Below are positions 32,212 through 43,714 of a stretch of 64,000 bases of DNA, in pieces (the stretch's first letter is position 1; each line of letters starts with the position of its first letter). Position numbers and translations under genes: made by a program. This stretch comes from Grifola frondosa (taxonomy: Eukaryota; Basidiomycota; Agaricomycetes; Polyporales; Grifolaceae). The notes under the pieces are model-generated. The model made no database searches and was not told the DNA's origin. It saw only the letters and a program-made list of their open reading frames with translations. Where the stretch lies: the NCBI GenBank assembly GCA_001683735.1, contig LUGG01000010.1, positions 310,001 through 374,000 of the forward strand. Direction: 5' to 3'.

Positions 32212-33987
32212 ATGACTGATCTGGACATCTTTCGTCATTCAGCTTGGCGAGAATCCTTGCCATGGATTCTCGTATTCGCATTCACAGCCTTCGGCTTCGT
32301 GCTCAATCGTGCCTTCGCGGTGCCCCGGACACTGCGCCATCTACCCATGGTGCCAGTCCTTCCGACGCTATGGAGCTACACATGTGGAGACGTCGAAGAT
32401 GTTCGCATCAACAAGCTCGTGCTCCCATTTGCGCAAAGGGGCGAGCCTGCAGTGCTCGTATACATGATGGGCCAGTGGATGGTGCACATTCTTGACTGCA
32501 AGGTCAGGATGACGTCCTCCCTCCACAGTCATATCAAGTTCAGAGTACCAAATTTTACCAGGTCGCCAGGGACGTGTGCACAGACCTTGATGCCTTCCCC
32601 AAAGAGGTCCCGCCTGACGGTAACCTTCTCTGGCGGCTCATCGGCCATGATAGCGTCCCAACTGTCAATGGCGCGCAGTGGAAGCGGCTGTCGAAATTGG
32701 TCAGAGACGCTTTAGAGCGAAACCTCCCGATCGACCAATTTTCCTTCCTTGCGCGCCGGATGTTCCAGCAGATGGGCGAGGGAGGCGTATTTCGATGGGA
32801 CGACCTTGCCGTACGCTACACATTGGACGTCATCGGTGAGTGCGGGGCCGAGGTTTTGTGACTATATGCGTACTCATTATATGCGCACCGTATCTCTTAA
32901 TATCGGGTCAGGAACGTCCACTTTGGGGCATGATTTTGATGCGCTCCGTAATCCAGAAAGTCCACTAGTGAAGAGATATAGCGAAGTCATGGAAATGATC
33001 TCCAATCCCATGTATCTTGTCTTGCCCATCCTGGAGCGTCTCTTTCCTCGTACCAAGACCATACAGGCCATTGATGAACTGGCGGAGGTATTCCAAGATA
33101 TCCTGAAGCTGAAGAGGCAGAGCCCAGGGAATGACGTGATGACATACATGCTAGAAAACACAGGTACAGCGTCGCTTTCCCCGCATCATGCTCGACCGTA
33201 ACTCTAAACATTCTGCAGAAACGACCGACGAAGAGCTCCGCAGCAACATGGTCGCGCTCTTCATTGCAGGCCACGTACGTGCGCTCGCCCTCCTCAATAT
33301 CATCCCAACTCACACCCCTCTTACACAGGACTCATCTGCGGGTGCGCTGTCCTCACTGTGCTACTTCCTAGCCATGTACCCTCAGATCCAGCAGCGCGCG
33401 CGTTCCGAGGTTCTCGTCGCGCTCGCTGCGCACGCGACCGCGGAGCCGACGCTCGCTGCGCTACGTGCGATGCCATTCCTTCAGGCGTGCATCCGCGAGT
33501 CGCTCCGTGCCAATACGCCCATCCTAGAGCTCGTTCCGCGCAAGGCCATGCGGGACACTGTGCTGCATAGTGCGAACGGGAAGACGATGCACGTAGTGGC
33601 GGGCACGTTGATGGTCGTCAATATTCACGCGGTGCATCTCCGGGAGGAATATTGGGTTCGGGCGGCGGAGTTCGACCCGGACCGGTTCATGGAGCATGAC
33701 GTGGCGCAGTGGATGTCTTTTGGACTTGGGCCCCGGCAGTGCCCCGCACGGTGAGCGTGTTTACCGCTCTATAAGCACTTCGCGGTTTCTGATGGACCGG
33801 AAGGAACTTTGCGACGTACGAGCTGCGCACAGTGGGCGCGATGCTGCTCGCCAAATGGGAGTGGACGCTCCCGGAGGATTCTCCCCACCGTGCGCATATA
33901 CGAAAATGCGTTCTCGCCGTTTGCGTTGTCCCTTCCGAAGGACCTTATCTTGATTTTAAGGGCGGATGTGAGGAACCGGAGGATTGA
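32212..33987 (+). CDS. Cytochrome P450 monooxygenase, copy 1
   Basis: ATG 32212 opens MTDLDIFRHSAWRESLPWIL with an N-terminal membrane anchor (LPWILVFAFTAFGFVL), as in microsomal P450s. The I-helix motif is AGH-DSSAGALSS, split by an intron in the His/Asp region. The ExxR motif is CIRESLR, and the heme loop FGLGPRQCPAR carries the Cys ligand (about 33718-33750). The usual Gly two residues after Cys is Ala. Five introns are apparent. Near the C-terminus a 1-base insertion (about 33900) and a 1-base deletion (about 33945), compared with the paralogues, change about 14 residues before the frame is restored. The substrate cannot be inferred. It is a tandem paralogue of copies 2 and 3. Confidence 0.85.
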
Positions 33988-34188
33988 CAGATCATGGGCT
34001 TCCATCGAAGCCCAAATGTTAGCTGAGCATCGTGTGTTGATATGTGGCAGACTTCCATTGCATGATGTAGATTCCAGCGTCCCCGTGCTACTAATCCAAG
34101 CGCCACAGGAATTAATGCTGAAAACTGGAGCTTTTCTCCTTATACGCCATTTCGGCCGATGCCGCCCTCAACTGTCCGCTAGGCCAAT

Positions 34189-36020
34189 ATGTCAGAGCTT
34201 AAATATGCTGATAACGAGCTTCAACCCACGAATTCCCCAAGGATGTCTGTCTCAACGATGTATCATCCAGAATATCTGTGGACCATCCCCCGCCAATCCT
34301 TGCCTTGGATCTTCGCTCCAGTGCTCTTTGCTGTTGTGCTCAGACGCATGTTTGCGGTACCACGGGCACTGCGTCATCTTCCCCATGTTCCGGTCCTTCC
34401 GACGCTGTGGAGTTATGCCCGGTGGGAGGTGGAAGATATACGTATTACAAAGCTCTTGCTCCCATTCGCAAAGAGAGGCGAGCCTGCGGTTCTGGTATAT
34501 ATGCTGGGCCAATGGATTGTGCATGTCCTTGATCACAATGTAAGGGTATCATGGAATCCGTGCTCGATAAGCGAAGTCACTCATGAGTCATTTTGTCCAC
34601 TTCACCAGGTCATCAAAGCAATTACCGCAGACCTCGATGCATTCCCGAAAGAGGTTCCTCCTGATGGGAGTCTGTTCTGGCACTTAGTTGGCCGTGAGAA
34701 TGTCATTATGAATAATGGCGCGCCGTGGAAACGACTTTCGAAAATGGTCAGAAGTGCGCTAGAGCGCAATGTTCCCATCGACCAGTTTGTCCTCCTCGCA
34801 CGGCAGCTGTTCCAGCAAATGGGTCAGGGCGGCGTGCTCCGGTGGGACGATCTCACCTCTCGCTACACATTAGATGCCATCGGTACGTTTGCACCTGTTG
34901 TCGCATTATTCTCCCGCCGACTTTTCCTATATCAGGGGCTTCTGTTCTGGGTTATGACTTTGATGCGATCCGCAGTGCGAATAATCCTTTTGTCAGCAAC
35001 TATAAGTTAGTCTTCGATGACCTCGCTGATCCCGCATACGTTGCATTCCCTATTCTCGAGCGGATATTACCGCGCGTGGACACGCGGCGCAGGATGGGCG
35101 AGTTCGTAGAATCTTTACAAAATATCCTGAACCTCAAAAGACAGGAACCAGGGAACGACATGTTGACGTACATGCTCGAAGATAAAGGTACATCCCGCCT
35201 TCCTCTAAAATCTGTTTATAATGTACGACTTAGCGCTGGCCAGAAACCACCGACGTCCAGCTACGCGACAACGTGGTCACATTGTTTATAGCCGGTCATG
35301 TACGTATGCTAAGGTTGGGATGTCCTATTTTGTGTGACATACTCTATTCGCAGGACACGACGGCAGGCGCACTCTCGTCGCTATGCTACTTCCTGGCAGT
35401 GCACCCCTCGATCCAACAGCGTGCGCGCTCCGAAGTTCTCGCCGGCCCTCGCCGCGGACCCAACGGGCGAACCGACACTCGACGCACTGCGCGCGATGCC
35501 ATTCCTACAGGCGTGCATCCGCGAGTCGCTCCGTGTCAATGCGCCCATCCTGGAGCTGATCCCACGCAAGGCGATACGAGACACCGTGGTGCATAGTGGG
35601 GATGGGACCGCGGTAGCTATACCGGCGGGCACGTCGGTGTTCGTTAATGTCCATGCGGTGCATCTTCGGGAGGATTATTGGGCTCAGGCGGCGGAGTTCA
35701 ACCCGGACCGGTTCATGGAGCACGACACGACGCAGTGGATGTCGTTCGGGCTTGGGCCGAGGCAGTGTCCTGCGCGGTGAGCGTTATCATTTTCAGAGTG
35801 TTTTTGGCGTGGCTGATTTTGGGGGACTGGAAGGAATTTCGCGATGCATGAGATGCGCACTCTGTGTGCGATGCTGCTTGCAGAATGGGAGTGGACGCTT
35901 CCTGATGATTCGCCCCATCGCGACCATATTAAAAATGCGTTCTCGGTGGTTGCGTTATCTTTGCCGAAGGATCTGTATATTGATTTTAAGCGGCGAGCGG
36001 CGCACGGTGAGTTGAAATGA
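34189..36020 (+). pseudogene. Cytochrome P450, copy 2 (single-base frame shift)
   Basis: Same architecture as copy 1: anchor (LPWIFAPVLFAVVL), LDAFPKEVPPDGSLFWHLVG, I-helix AGH-DTTAGALSS, CIRESLR and FGLGPRQCPARNFA, ending FKRR plus a short tail at 36020. Alternative starts are ATG 34243 and 34258. One extra base near 35443-35450 (GCCGGCC where copy 3 has GCTGCC) breaks the frame just after ARSEVLA. The rest is intact. It is either a recent pseudogene or a consensus error; if the base is an error, this is a normal P450. It is the likely source of the copy 3 fragment, with which it is nearly identical from there to the end. Confidence 0.8.
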
Positions 36021-36157
36021 TTACATAACATATGTGGGTCCATATTTGTAGTTAGTTGGTGCAGGCCTTGTTGACAACAATAGTGAGCCTTGCACTGCCG
36101 CATCGTCGACGGTATCATCTTGGGCTTCAATCCTCCTTCTTACTCTGAGTTCCAAAT

Positions 36158-37505
36158 ATGAATCGATTCCAAAATATGTCTCGCGATGAGCTTCATGGAA
36201 CCCTTGGCAATAACGAACAGCGTTGGAGGAATCGACAACAGTCCTTGGAATCTCAAGGATACATGCTACGTGCGAGGTATCATCCGGATTGGTCACCCTC
36301 CTGGCGTCGTACTGGTGTCAGAATTCGAGAGGCTGAAGATGCCATAGTCTTATGGTGCGCTAGATGATGAAATCATTGTCTTCTCTTGTTGTTGACCTGG
36401 TTGAAGGCCAGGCACAATGTGATCGATGCTACGCGCATTGCAGACGGCAAACTCGTGTACATAAAGCAAGTAAAGACTGGCGACGAGGAAATTAGAATTG
36501 CCTCCACGTTATCTGGTGAACCGTTGTGCAAAGCCCCCGGAACCACTCCGTTCCCATCCTCGATGTTTTACGGGATCCAAACGATAAGATCATCTCATAT
36601 CTAGTGATGCCATTCTTGCGTTACATAGACGATCCGGATTTTGAGATCGTCGAGAATATTTTGGATTGCGGAGAACAGATCTTGGAGGTGAGCTTTGAAA
36701 TCATGTATCTTTCCGCGAGCTAACTGTTGAGGCAATATTGTAGGGTTTGGTTTTCCTGCACGAACAAGGGGTCGCACATCGGTGAGTAAATCGTGCTCAA
36801 TGCTAAAGGTCTTTTCTGATACTCATGATTCACGATCAGAGACTGTTCTTACAAGAATATAATGATGGATGCGACTGCTTTGTATCCTCGCGGACACCAC
36901 CCTGTTGACGACATGCGCCTCCCAGATATATCGGACTGGGCTCCCGTCCTTTCCCGTGCTAACACTCCCGTCAGATATTACTTTACCGACTTCGGTATCT
37001 CTACCTTGTTCTCCCCCGAAGCCTCTCCCAAACTTGTCCTCGGAGAAGACGGGTTGGATGATGAAGTCCCCGAGTTGTCCGACACCGTCCCTTATGATCC
37101 ATTCAAGGTCGATATCTTCATCGTCGGGAATATGTTCAAGAAACAATTTGTGGATGTGCGTCCGCCTTTGCGTTTGCGATCTTGCAGTTCTGATACGAGA
37201 CACAGACATTCTCGAATGTTAACTTCCTCAACCGGATCGTGAGGAAAATGGTTCAACGGGAACCGTCGTCGCGTCCTGATGCTGCAGAGGCCCTTCGCGA
37301 TTGGCAGGCGATGCGTCGTAGTATGTTCACCGTTCGTCGCCACTGGCGTGTCCGTCCGCGCGCAGAGTCACTGTATGAAACGATGGTGTTTGACTCCATA
37401 TGCTTTTCCAAAGTAGTCTCATCTGTCCCTCGTCAGTGGATCAACTGCTTGGTCTTCGGAATCATCTTGTACATTTTTATTCATTTACTTAGGCTTGCTT
37501 TTTGA
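36158..37505 (+). pseudogene. Kinase-like protein, copy 1 (single-base deletion)
   Basis: ATG 36158 gives MNRFQNMSRDELHGTL, then the family N-terminal block ending EDAIVLW. After a short intron comes DGKLVYIKQVKTGDEE (probable VAIK-type Lys). The catalytic region is AHR-DCSYKNIMMDA (HRD...N, across an intron) and YFTDFGIST (DFG). An ESLYETMVFDS block and a hydrophobic C-terminal segment (VFGIILYIFIHLLRLAF) suggest a membrane anchor. One base is missing near 36530 compared with copy 2 (AAAGCCCCC versus AAAGACCCAC), breaking the frame before the PILDVL block. Agaricomycete-type kinase-like family; substrate unknown. Confidence 0.7.
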
Positions 37506-37807
37506 GGTAAAGCACAATCTGTGGATGGGAAGGATTTCCTCAGTGCACCATGTCATTTTGAGTCGATATATACGGATGTATCTACGTACCTTGTTCACGC
37601 ATATCACTATCCTCGTCTTGCTATATTCACGTTGTATTTGTGATTCCTTTTGCCAGCTTTTACCGGAGAGAAGCGGGCAAGTGTCCTCAATTGTTCCTTG
37701 TTCTACTACCTATTCTACGAGTTCTGTGCATTTGAATGTATAGATTGCCGACAACAGTTTCCGTTGTCCGGCCTCAATGACGTTCGAATATCTTATTATC
37801 TTGTGGT

Positions 37808-37988
37808 AGCTGTGGAAGAACTGTTGCACCAAGGCACCGTGTTAGTGCGCAAACTACCGAGAATACGGGTACAAGCATGACAGATATCGGCCAATAAAGC
37901 TTCAAGGCGGTGTAGGTGACGGCGACATCACACTTGCTATTGTTCTAGTCGAGACTAGTATAACTTCCACCGCTTAGTACGCGCAGCT
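37808..37988. repeat. ~180-bp patch inverted relative to the other duplication unit
   Basis: 37808-37988 matches 42612-42784 only as reverse complement, while the sequence on both sides matches in direct orientation. The patch edges lie next to AGCT palindromes. Confidence 0.65.
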
Positions 37989-38391
37989 GTATGAACGCTA
38001 TTTTCGCATCCACTGACACTCGTGACTTGTCGTAGGCATGTGGAGATGGATAAATGGACCTATAATCAACCACATATGGACACCCTTGACTTCTAAGGTC
38101 GGATAACAAAAATAAATCAGTAGTAACCGATGCAAGCCTATTTATGAGTGCCTGAGGCCTGAGGCCTGAGGCCTGAGGGGGCGGCGGGGTTGTTTTGGCA
38201 AGCACGATTAAGGGCACTGGAGCATTCAATCATGATGGTTCAACACCTTCTCACCCAGTCATGCAGATGGCATGCCATTGTTCTCCTAGCCGCAGCAAAT
38301 ACAGCAGTTGGTTCGAAGTTGACCAGACTCCGCGGAATCCAGTTGCTCATTGATCGAAAAATGCCACGTGGGATTTTGATCGTAAACGATC

Positions 38392-39000
38392 TACTGTTTG
38401 GTTCTACTTGTACCTCACGACCTTCCTGGTCCATGAAGTTCTCGCTGCCCTCGCCGCGGACCCAACGGACGAGCCGACACTCGACGCACTGCGCGCGATG
38501 CCATTCCTGCAGGCGTGTATCCGCGAGTCGCTCCGTGTCAATGCGCCCATCCTGGAGCTGATCCCACGCAAGGCGATACGAGACACCGTGGTGCATAGTG
38601 GGGATGGGACCGCGGTAGCTATACCGGCGGGCACGTCGGTGTTCGTTAATGTCCATGCGGTGCATCTTCGGGAGGATTGTTGGGCTCAGGCGGCGGAGTT
38701 CGACCCGGACCGGTTCATGAAGCACGACACGGCTCAGTGGATGTCGTTCGGGCTTGGGCCGAGGCAGTGTCCTGCACGGTGAGTGGTATCTTTTGAATTT
38801 TTTTGCGTGGTTGATTTTTGGGGACTGGAAGGAATTTCGCGATGTATGAGATGCGCACTCTGTGCGCGATGCTGCTTGCAGAATGGGAGTGGACGCTTCC
38901 TGATGATTCGCCCCATCGCGACCATATTAAAAATGCGTCCTCGGTGGTTGCGTTATCTTTGCCGAAGGATCTGTATATTGATTTTAAGCGGCGGGTCTGA
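38392..39000 (+). pseudogene. P450 copy 3: C-terminal fragment fused to a PKR1 5' remnant
   Basis: 38395-38437 matches the first ~14 codons of PKR1 (43143 onward), but the start codon is lost. The sequence then switches, directly after CCTGGTCCATG, to P450 coding sequence equal to copy 2 from EVLAALAADP onward. From there the frame is open through CIRESLR, the heme loop FGLGPRQCPAR, an intron (38779-38833) and the end FKRRV at 39000. It lacks the whole N-terminal half, including the anchor and I-helix, so it cannot be an active P450. It records a non-homologous join between two duplicated segments. Confidence 0.8.
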
Positions 39001-39306
39001 TGCGCAAGGAGAGATTGCTTGATTTTGGTTCGATTCAAGATGTATGGATGTTTGGAGCGATTTATTATATACTAACTGTGATTGCAGGCTTTGAGCCCCA
39101 CTCCTTTTTACACAGTTTCTATCTTGAACAACCAGCTGCATTGCTGTCTGTGGAATTGATGGAGTAACATATGAATATGTCCATTCTTGCTCGTCGTTAA
39201 CTACGCCCTCTGGCAGTACCAATACACGATGTAATACAAATACATTGATGTCCGTCCAGCGGCGCAAGATTATGGCGCTGAGTGTGCCCGAGAGAGTGAC
39301 GGAAGC

Positions 39307-40092
39307 TCAGGCGATGCCAATTATCGGATACGAGTTGGCTTCGGGAGCCTGGAGTTGTTGATCGCGGAGCGCAGCTTGAGCGATTGTCGGGCGCAGGGTT
39401 TCTGTTTTTAAGTGAGTATTGCGTGTGAGGCACGATAGCAAACAAGTACTCACCGATTGTGAATGCGACGGCATTATGTAGCAGTCTGGTCAAGTCGTAC
39501 ATCATTGCTGCACTGGCAGCTGGGGCTCTATTCAGGTCTTGTGCATGGTCCTGCTCTCCCTTAACACGTCGTCTGTACGTTTTAGTCGTTTCCTGGACCA
39601 GACTGAGCTTAGCCATTTGTCGGAGGCAAACCCTAGGTGCTACGTACTGCAAAATCGGTATTCTGCATTAGAATTTTCTTTTCGATTGTCAAGAACTCCG
39701 CGCAAACAGAATTGAAGACATTGTATCGCTGATACCAGCTTTGTACGGTCTCGATCTCAGGAGACAAGTCCTCCAGTCCATCACGGCCGCTACGTTGTCT
39801 CTTTAGCTTAAAAACACGTGCTAAACAAAACATGAACTTACAGAGCTATTACTTGCTCAGTTTGTGCAACGATCCCGGGCTTGATGGATTCCACGGCCTC
39901 GATCTGTTCTGGCGTCATTTTCGACAGGCACCCCTCCAAATTGTCCATGATGCGTTTCAGTCGATCGTTCCTCTCCACCAGGGTAGCAGGAATATAGTCT
40001 CCGGCAATTTTTATAGCGAGTACGCCTGCAAAGAAAGCAATGGACTTAGAATCGACAACCTGAGCAACAATCTGCCAGCCTCGGGGATCCAT
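39307..40092 (-). CDS. Hypothetical helical protein
   Basis: ATG 40092 gives MDPRGWQIVAQVVDSKSIAF followed by a hydrophobic stretch (FFAGVLAIKIAG). Four exons can be joined by GT-AG introns (about 39800-39837, 39613-39655, 39420-39470) into one frame ending EANSYPIIGIA at 39307. Most of it is predicted helical with charged heptad-like segments (LVERNDRLKRIMDNLEGCL). I do not recognise the family. It lies between the two units of the segmental duplication, on the opposite strand to the kinase-like genes, and is not duplicated in the window. Confidence 0.55.
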
Positions 40093-40749
40093 GGTCCTGC
40101 CTGTTAATCCTATATTAGCTTCCCTGCGGCAAGCGCGGATATATACATGCGTTAAGATAGAATGCGATAACTAAAGTAGGGTTTAGAGTGAGTAAGCGAA
40201 CGTGAGGTCAAATACTTGCACTCACAAAGAATGAATGGATGGGCCTACGACGCAGTCGTTAAAGTGCTTGAGGACCTGCTTCACGAGGGAGACCCTCTTA
40301 TACGAGTTCCTATATCCCGAATTGATAAGCGAATAAATACACATCCGCAATGTATCATGAGCAACAAAAGCAGCGCACGAAGGCACGTCCGTACCAAATT
40401 GGGTGTTCATTGTTGTCTATGCATGACGAAACGTAATGGGAAGCTGTTCACCAAGAGACTCACAAATAGGAAATAGAAAGGGGTGTTATCGGCAACAATG
40501 TCTGACATCCGCCTGCGACGTGATGTGAGAGGCATCTGTTCGAGAGAAGGCTTGTTCGGCATGGCACTGTTACGTTGTGCACCTGATTACTCAATAGATG
40601 GACAGACCGTCAGAATGTTACCGTGGAAATCTGATGAACGAGAACAACGCCCTATATTTCGAGTCAGCCGGAGCTCGGGTACGCTTACCTACTGAACGTG
40701 TGTGTGTGTCGACACCAGAAGGGAAGTTGGCAGCGGCGAGTTCGGAACT
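40093..40749. other. Intergenic region
   Basis: About 660 bp upstream of the hypothetical gene and before the second duplication unit. Only short unsupported frames. Confidence 0.45.
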
Positions 40750-40890
40750 AACACGATTACATAATAAATGTGGGTCCGTATTTGTACTTAGTTGGTGCAG
40801 GCCCCGCTGACAATAGTGAGCCTTGTGCTGCGGCATCGTCAACGGAATCATCCAGTGAATCCCCCCCCTTCCCCCTCTCAAGTTCCAAAC

Positions 40891-42230
40891 ATGAATCGAT
40901 TCCGTAATATGTCTCGCGATGAGCTTCATGGCACCCTTGGCATTATTGAGCTACGTTGGAGGGATCGACAACAGTTCCTGGAATCTCAAGGATACATGCT
41001 ACGCCCGAGGTATCATCCAGATTGGTCGCCCTCCTGGCGTCGAACTGGTGTCAAAATTCGCGAGGCTGAAGATTCCATCGTCTTATGGGTGCGCCGGATG
41101 GTCAAACTGTGGTCTTTTCTTATTTACGTATCTGCAGGCCAGGCATAATGTGATCGATGCGACTCGCATTGCAGACGGCAAACTCGTATACATAAAGCAA
41201 GTAAAAACCGGCGACGAGGAAACTAGAATCGCTTCCACGCTATCTAGTGAACCATTGTGCAAAGACCCACGGAACCACTGCGTTCCCATCCTCGACGTTT
41301 TACAGGATCCAAACGATAAGGCCATCTCATTTTTGGTGATGCCGTTCTTGCGTTACATCGACGATCCGAATTTGAGATCGTTGAAAATATTTTGGATTGT
41401 GGAGAACAGATCTTGGAGGTGAGATTCAGAACACTCCGTACCCCGTAAAGTTGTTTGAGACCAATATTGTAGGGCCTAGTTTTCCTGCACAGCAGGGGGT
41501 TGCACATCGGTGAGTAAATTTTGCTCAATGCCAATGTCTTTTCTGATATTTACTATTCACGGTCAGAGACTGCTCTTATAAAATATAATGATGGACGCGA
41601 CCACCTTGTATCCTCGTGGACACCATCCCATCAACGATATGCGCCTCCCAGATATCTCTGATTGGGCTCCCGTCCTTTCCCGTGTTGACACTCCTGTCAA
41701 GTACTACTTTACCGACTTCGGTATCTCTACCTTGTTCTCCCCCGAAGCCTCTCCCAAACTTGTCCTCGGAGAAGACGGGTTGGATGATGAAGTTCCCGAG
41801 CTGTCCGACACCGTCCCTTATGATCCATTCAAGGTTGATATTTTCATTGTTGGGAACATGTTCAAGAAACACTTCGTCAATGTGCGTCCGTGTTTGCATT
41901 TGCATCTTACAGTTCTGATACAAGACACAGAAATACTCGAATGTCAACTTCCTCAACCAGATCGTGAGGAAAATGGTTCAACGGGAACCGTCGTTGCGTC
42001 CTGATGCTGCGGAGGCTCTTCGCAATTGGCAGGCGATGCGTCGCAGTATCTTTACCGTCCGCCGCCAGTGGCGTGTCCGTCCGCGCGCGGAGTCACTATA
42101 CGAAACGATGGTGTTTGACTCCATATGTTTTTCCAAAGTAGTCTCGTCTGTCCCTCGTCAGTGGATCAACTGGTTGGTCTTCGGAATTGTCTTGTATATT
42201 TTTACCCGTTTACTTAGGCCTGCTTTTTGA
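40891..42230 (+). pseudogene. Kinase-like protein, copy 2 (two single-base deletions)
   Basis: Same exon plan as copy 1: MNRFRNMSRDELHGTLGIIE, EDSIVLW, an intron, DGKLVYIKQVKTGDEE, PILDVLQDPNDKAISFLVMP, the DCSYKNIMMDA-type catalytic region (here DCSYKI with a slightly altered base), YFTDFGIST, and a C-terminal hydrophobic segment ending at 42230. Compared with copy 1, one base is missing near 41370 (AATTTGAG versus a longer T-run) and one near 41481 in the FLHEQGVAHR block. The lesions differ from those of copy 1, so both copies decayed (or were mis-assembled) independently. Confidence 0.65.
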
Positions 42231-43142
42231 GGTGAAGCACAATTTTAGGTGGGGAAGGATTTCTTCGGTGCACCATGTCGTTTGTCGATATATGGATATA
42301 CCCGTCGCCTACGTTGAGCGTAGGCTCGCTAGCCAGCCTCTATATACAGAAGACAGTCGTTGCTCTGTATAGCGTTGAGCGCAGTTTTGGATGTATCTAT
42401 GTACCTTGTTCACGCATATCGCTATCCTCGTCTTGCTATGTTTACACTGTATTTGTGATTCCTCTTGCCAGCTTTTACCGGAGAGAAGCGAACACATGTG
42501 TCCCTAGTTGTTTCTTGTTCTACAATTTCCGTGCATTTGAATGCATAGATTGGCGACAGCGATTTCCGTTTTCCGAATGACGTTAGATTATCTTATTGTC
42601 CTTGGCCTACACGTACTAAGCGGTGGAAGTCATACTAGTTTCGACCCCTCCAGAACAATAGCAAGTGCGATGTCGCTGTCACCGACAGCTTTATTGGCCG
42701 ATGTCTGTCACGTACTTGTACTCGTATTCTCAGTAGTTTGCGCCCAAACACGATGTGCCCTGGTGCAACGTTTTTTCCACAGCTATGAGAAAGGCTATTT
42801 TCGCACTCATTAACACTCGTGACTTGTCGTAGGCATGTGGAGATGGAAAAATGGACCTACAATCAACCGCATATAGACGCCCTTGACTCGGACTTCTATG
42901 GCCGGATAACAATAAATCAGTGGTAACCGCGGCGGGCTACGATCTGAAACATTCAATTGTGATGGTTCAGCACCTTCTCAACCCGTCATGCACATGCTGT
43001 GAGAATTATGGAATGCCTTTGTTCTCCTCCTGTAGCCGCAGCAGATATATGATCTTGCAGTTGGTTCGTTGAAGACTCGCGGAATCCAGTTGCTGATTGA
43101 TCGAAAGACTCCACGTGGGAGTTTGATCGTGAACGATCTGCT
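42231..43142. other. 3' flank of the kinase-like gene and PKR1 upstream region
   Basis: About 910 bp, duplicated from or to 37506-38394. It contains the patch 42612-42784, which is inverted relative to unit 1. No gene recognised. Confidence 0.5.
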
Positions 43143-43623
43143 ATGTCTGGTTCTACTTGTTCCTCACGACCTTCCTGGTCCATGGACACTGCAACGTCCT
43201 CGCCGCCTGCATCGCCGGCTCCCCTTTGGGCCACCATCCTCGAGCCAGGGTCATCCTTACACCCGACCCTCCTGCTTTTGCTTGACGGTGCCTTCGCACT
43301 TCTACTCTTCGTGTTCATCGGGCTCCTGTTCTTGACGCGAGGGAATGTTCATTTGATCGCATTGGTCGTGATAGAGTGTTGTCTGTGGGCGAGCGTGAAA
43401 TGGTAAGTCCTCTTGCTACTGCTCTCGGGTTGCATGGTCGTGCAGGAGATCAGACATATATAGGCGATCATATGTATACATACTGACAATTTTTGATAGG
43501 TTCGTGCATGAGCTGCAACAAGTCCAGACAGACGAAGCGCAGAAGGACGTGCGAAAGGATTCCCCCACTGTGGTGGAGAATGAGGAAAGCCGTTCCGCAA
43601 GTTCCAAGCACAAGGAGGAATGA
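43143..43623 (+). CDS. PKR1: Pkr1-type V-ATPase assembly factor
   Basis: Pkr1 is a small ER membrane protein needed to assemble the V-ATPase Vo sector. ATG 43143 gives MSGSTCSSRPSWSMDTATSS, and the conserved core follows: WATILEPGSS, hydrophobic segment 1 (LLLLLDGAFALLLFVFIGLLF), TRGNVHLIALVVIECCLWAS (segment 2), then, after an intron at 43403-43499, WFVHELQQVQ and a charged tail ending KHKEE at 43623. Two membrane segments and a length of about 128 residues fit the family (yeast Pkr1 is about 120). Its 5' end is duplicated at 38395-38437. It is convergent with PSF3, with under 100 bp between the stop codons. Confidence 0.88.
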
Positions 43624-43714
43624 TCAGAACACCTCCGATACATATTGTTTATATCCTACATATCCCACGCGCGAATCCCGGAAATCTACATAGTCTATGA
43701 AAGCGGCGAAACAT

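Larger units (their letters stand above)
36015..38437. repeat. Segmental duplication, unit 1
   Basis: Collinear with 40750-43187, and includes the leader, kinase-like gene, 3' flank and PKR1 5' end. Differences are scattered substitutions and small indels plus one inverted patch (37808-37988). Unit 1 ends where its PKR1 copy is cut and joined to P450 sequence at about 38437. A 7-base tandem repeat (GCCTGAG x4) occurs at 38150-38177, only in this unit. Confidence 0.75.
40750..43187. repeat. Segmental duplication, unit 2
   Basis: Collinear with 36015-38437. It carries the second kinase-like copy and runs into the intact PKR1 gene, so PKR1 here keeps the ancestral context. Confidence 0.75.

Noticed and set aside
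38150..38177. Four tandem GCCTGAG units, considered as a CRISPR-like or regulatory array
   Set aside because: Simple direct tandem repeat without spacers, in only one duplication unit; a microsatellite-type expansion is enough to explain it.
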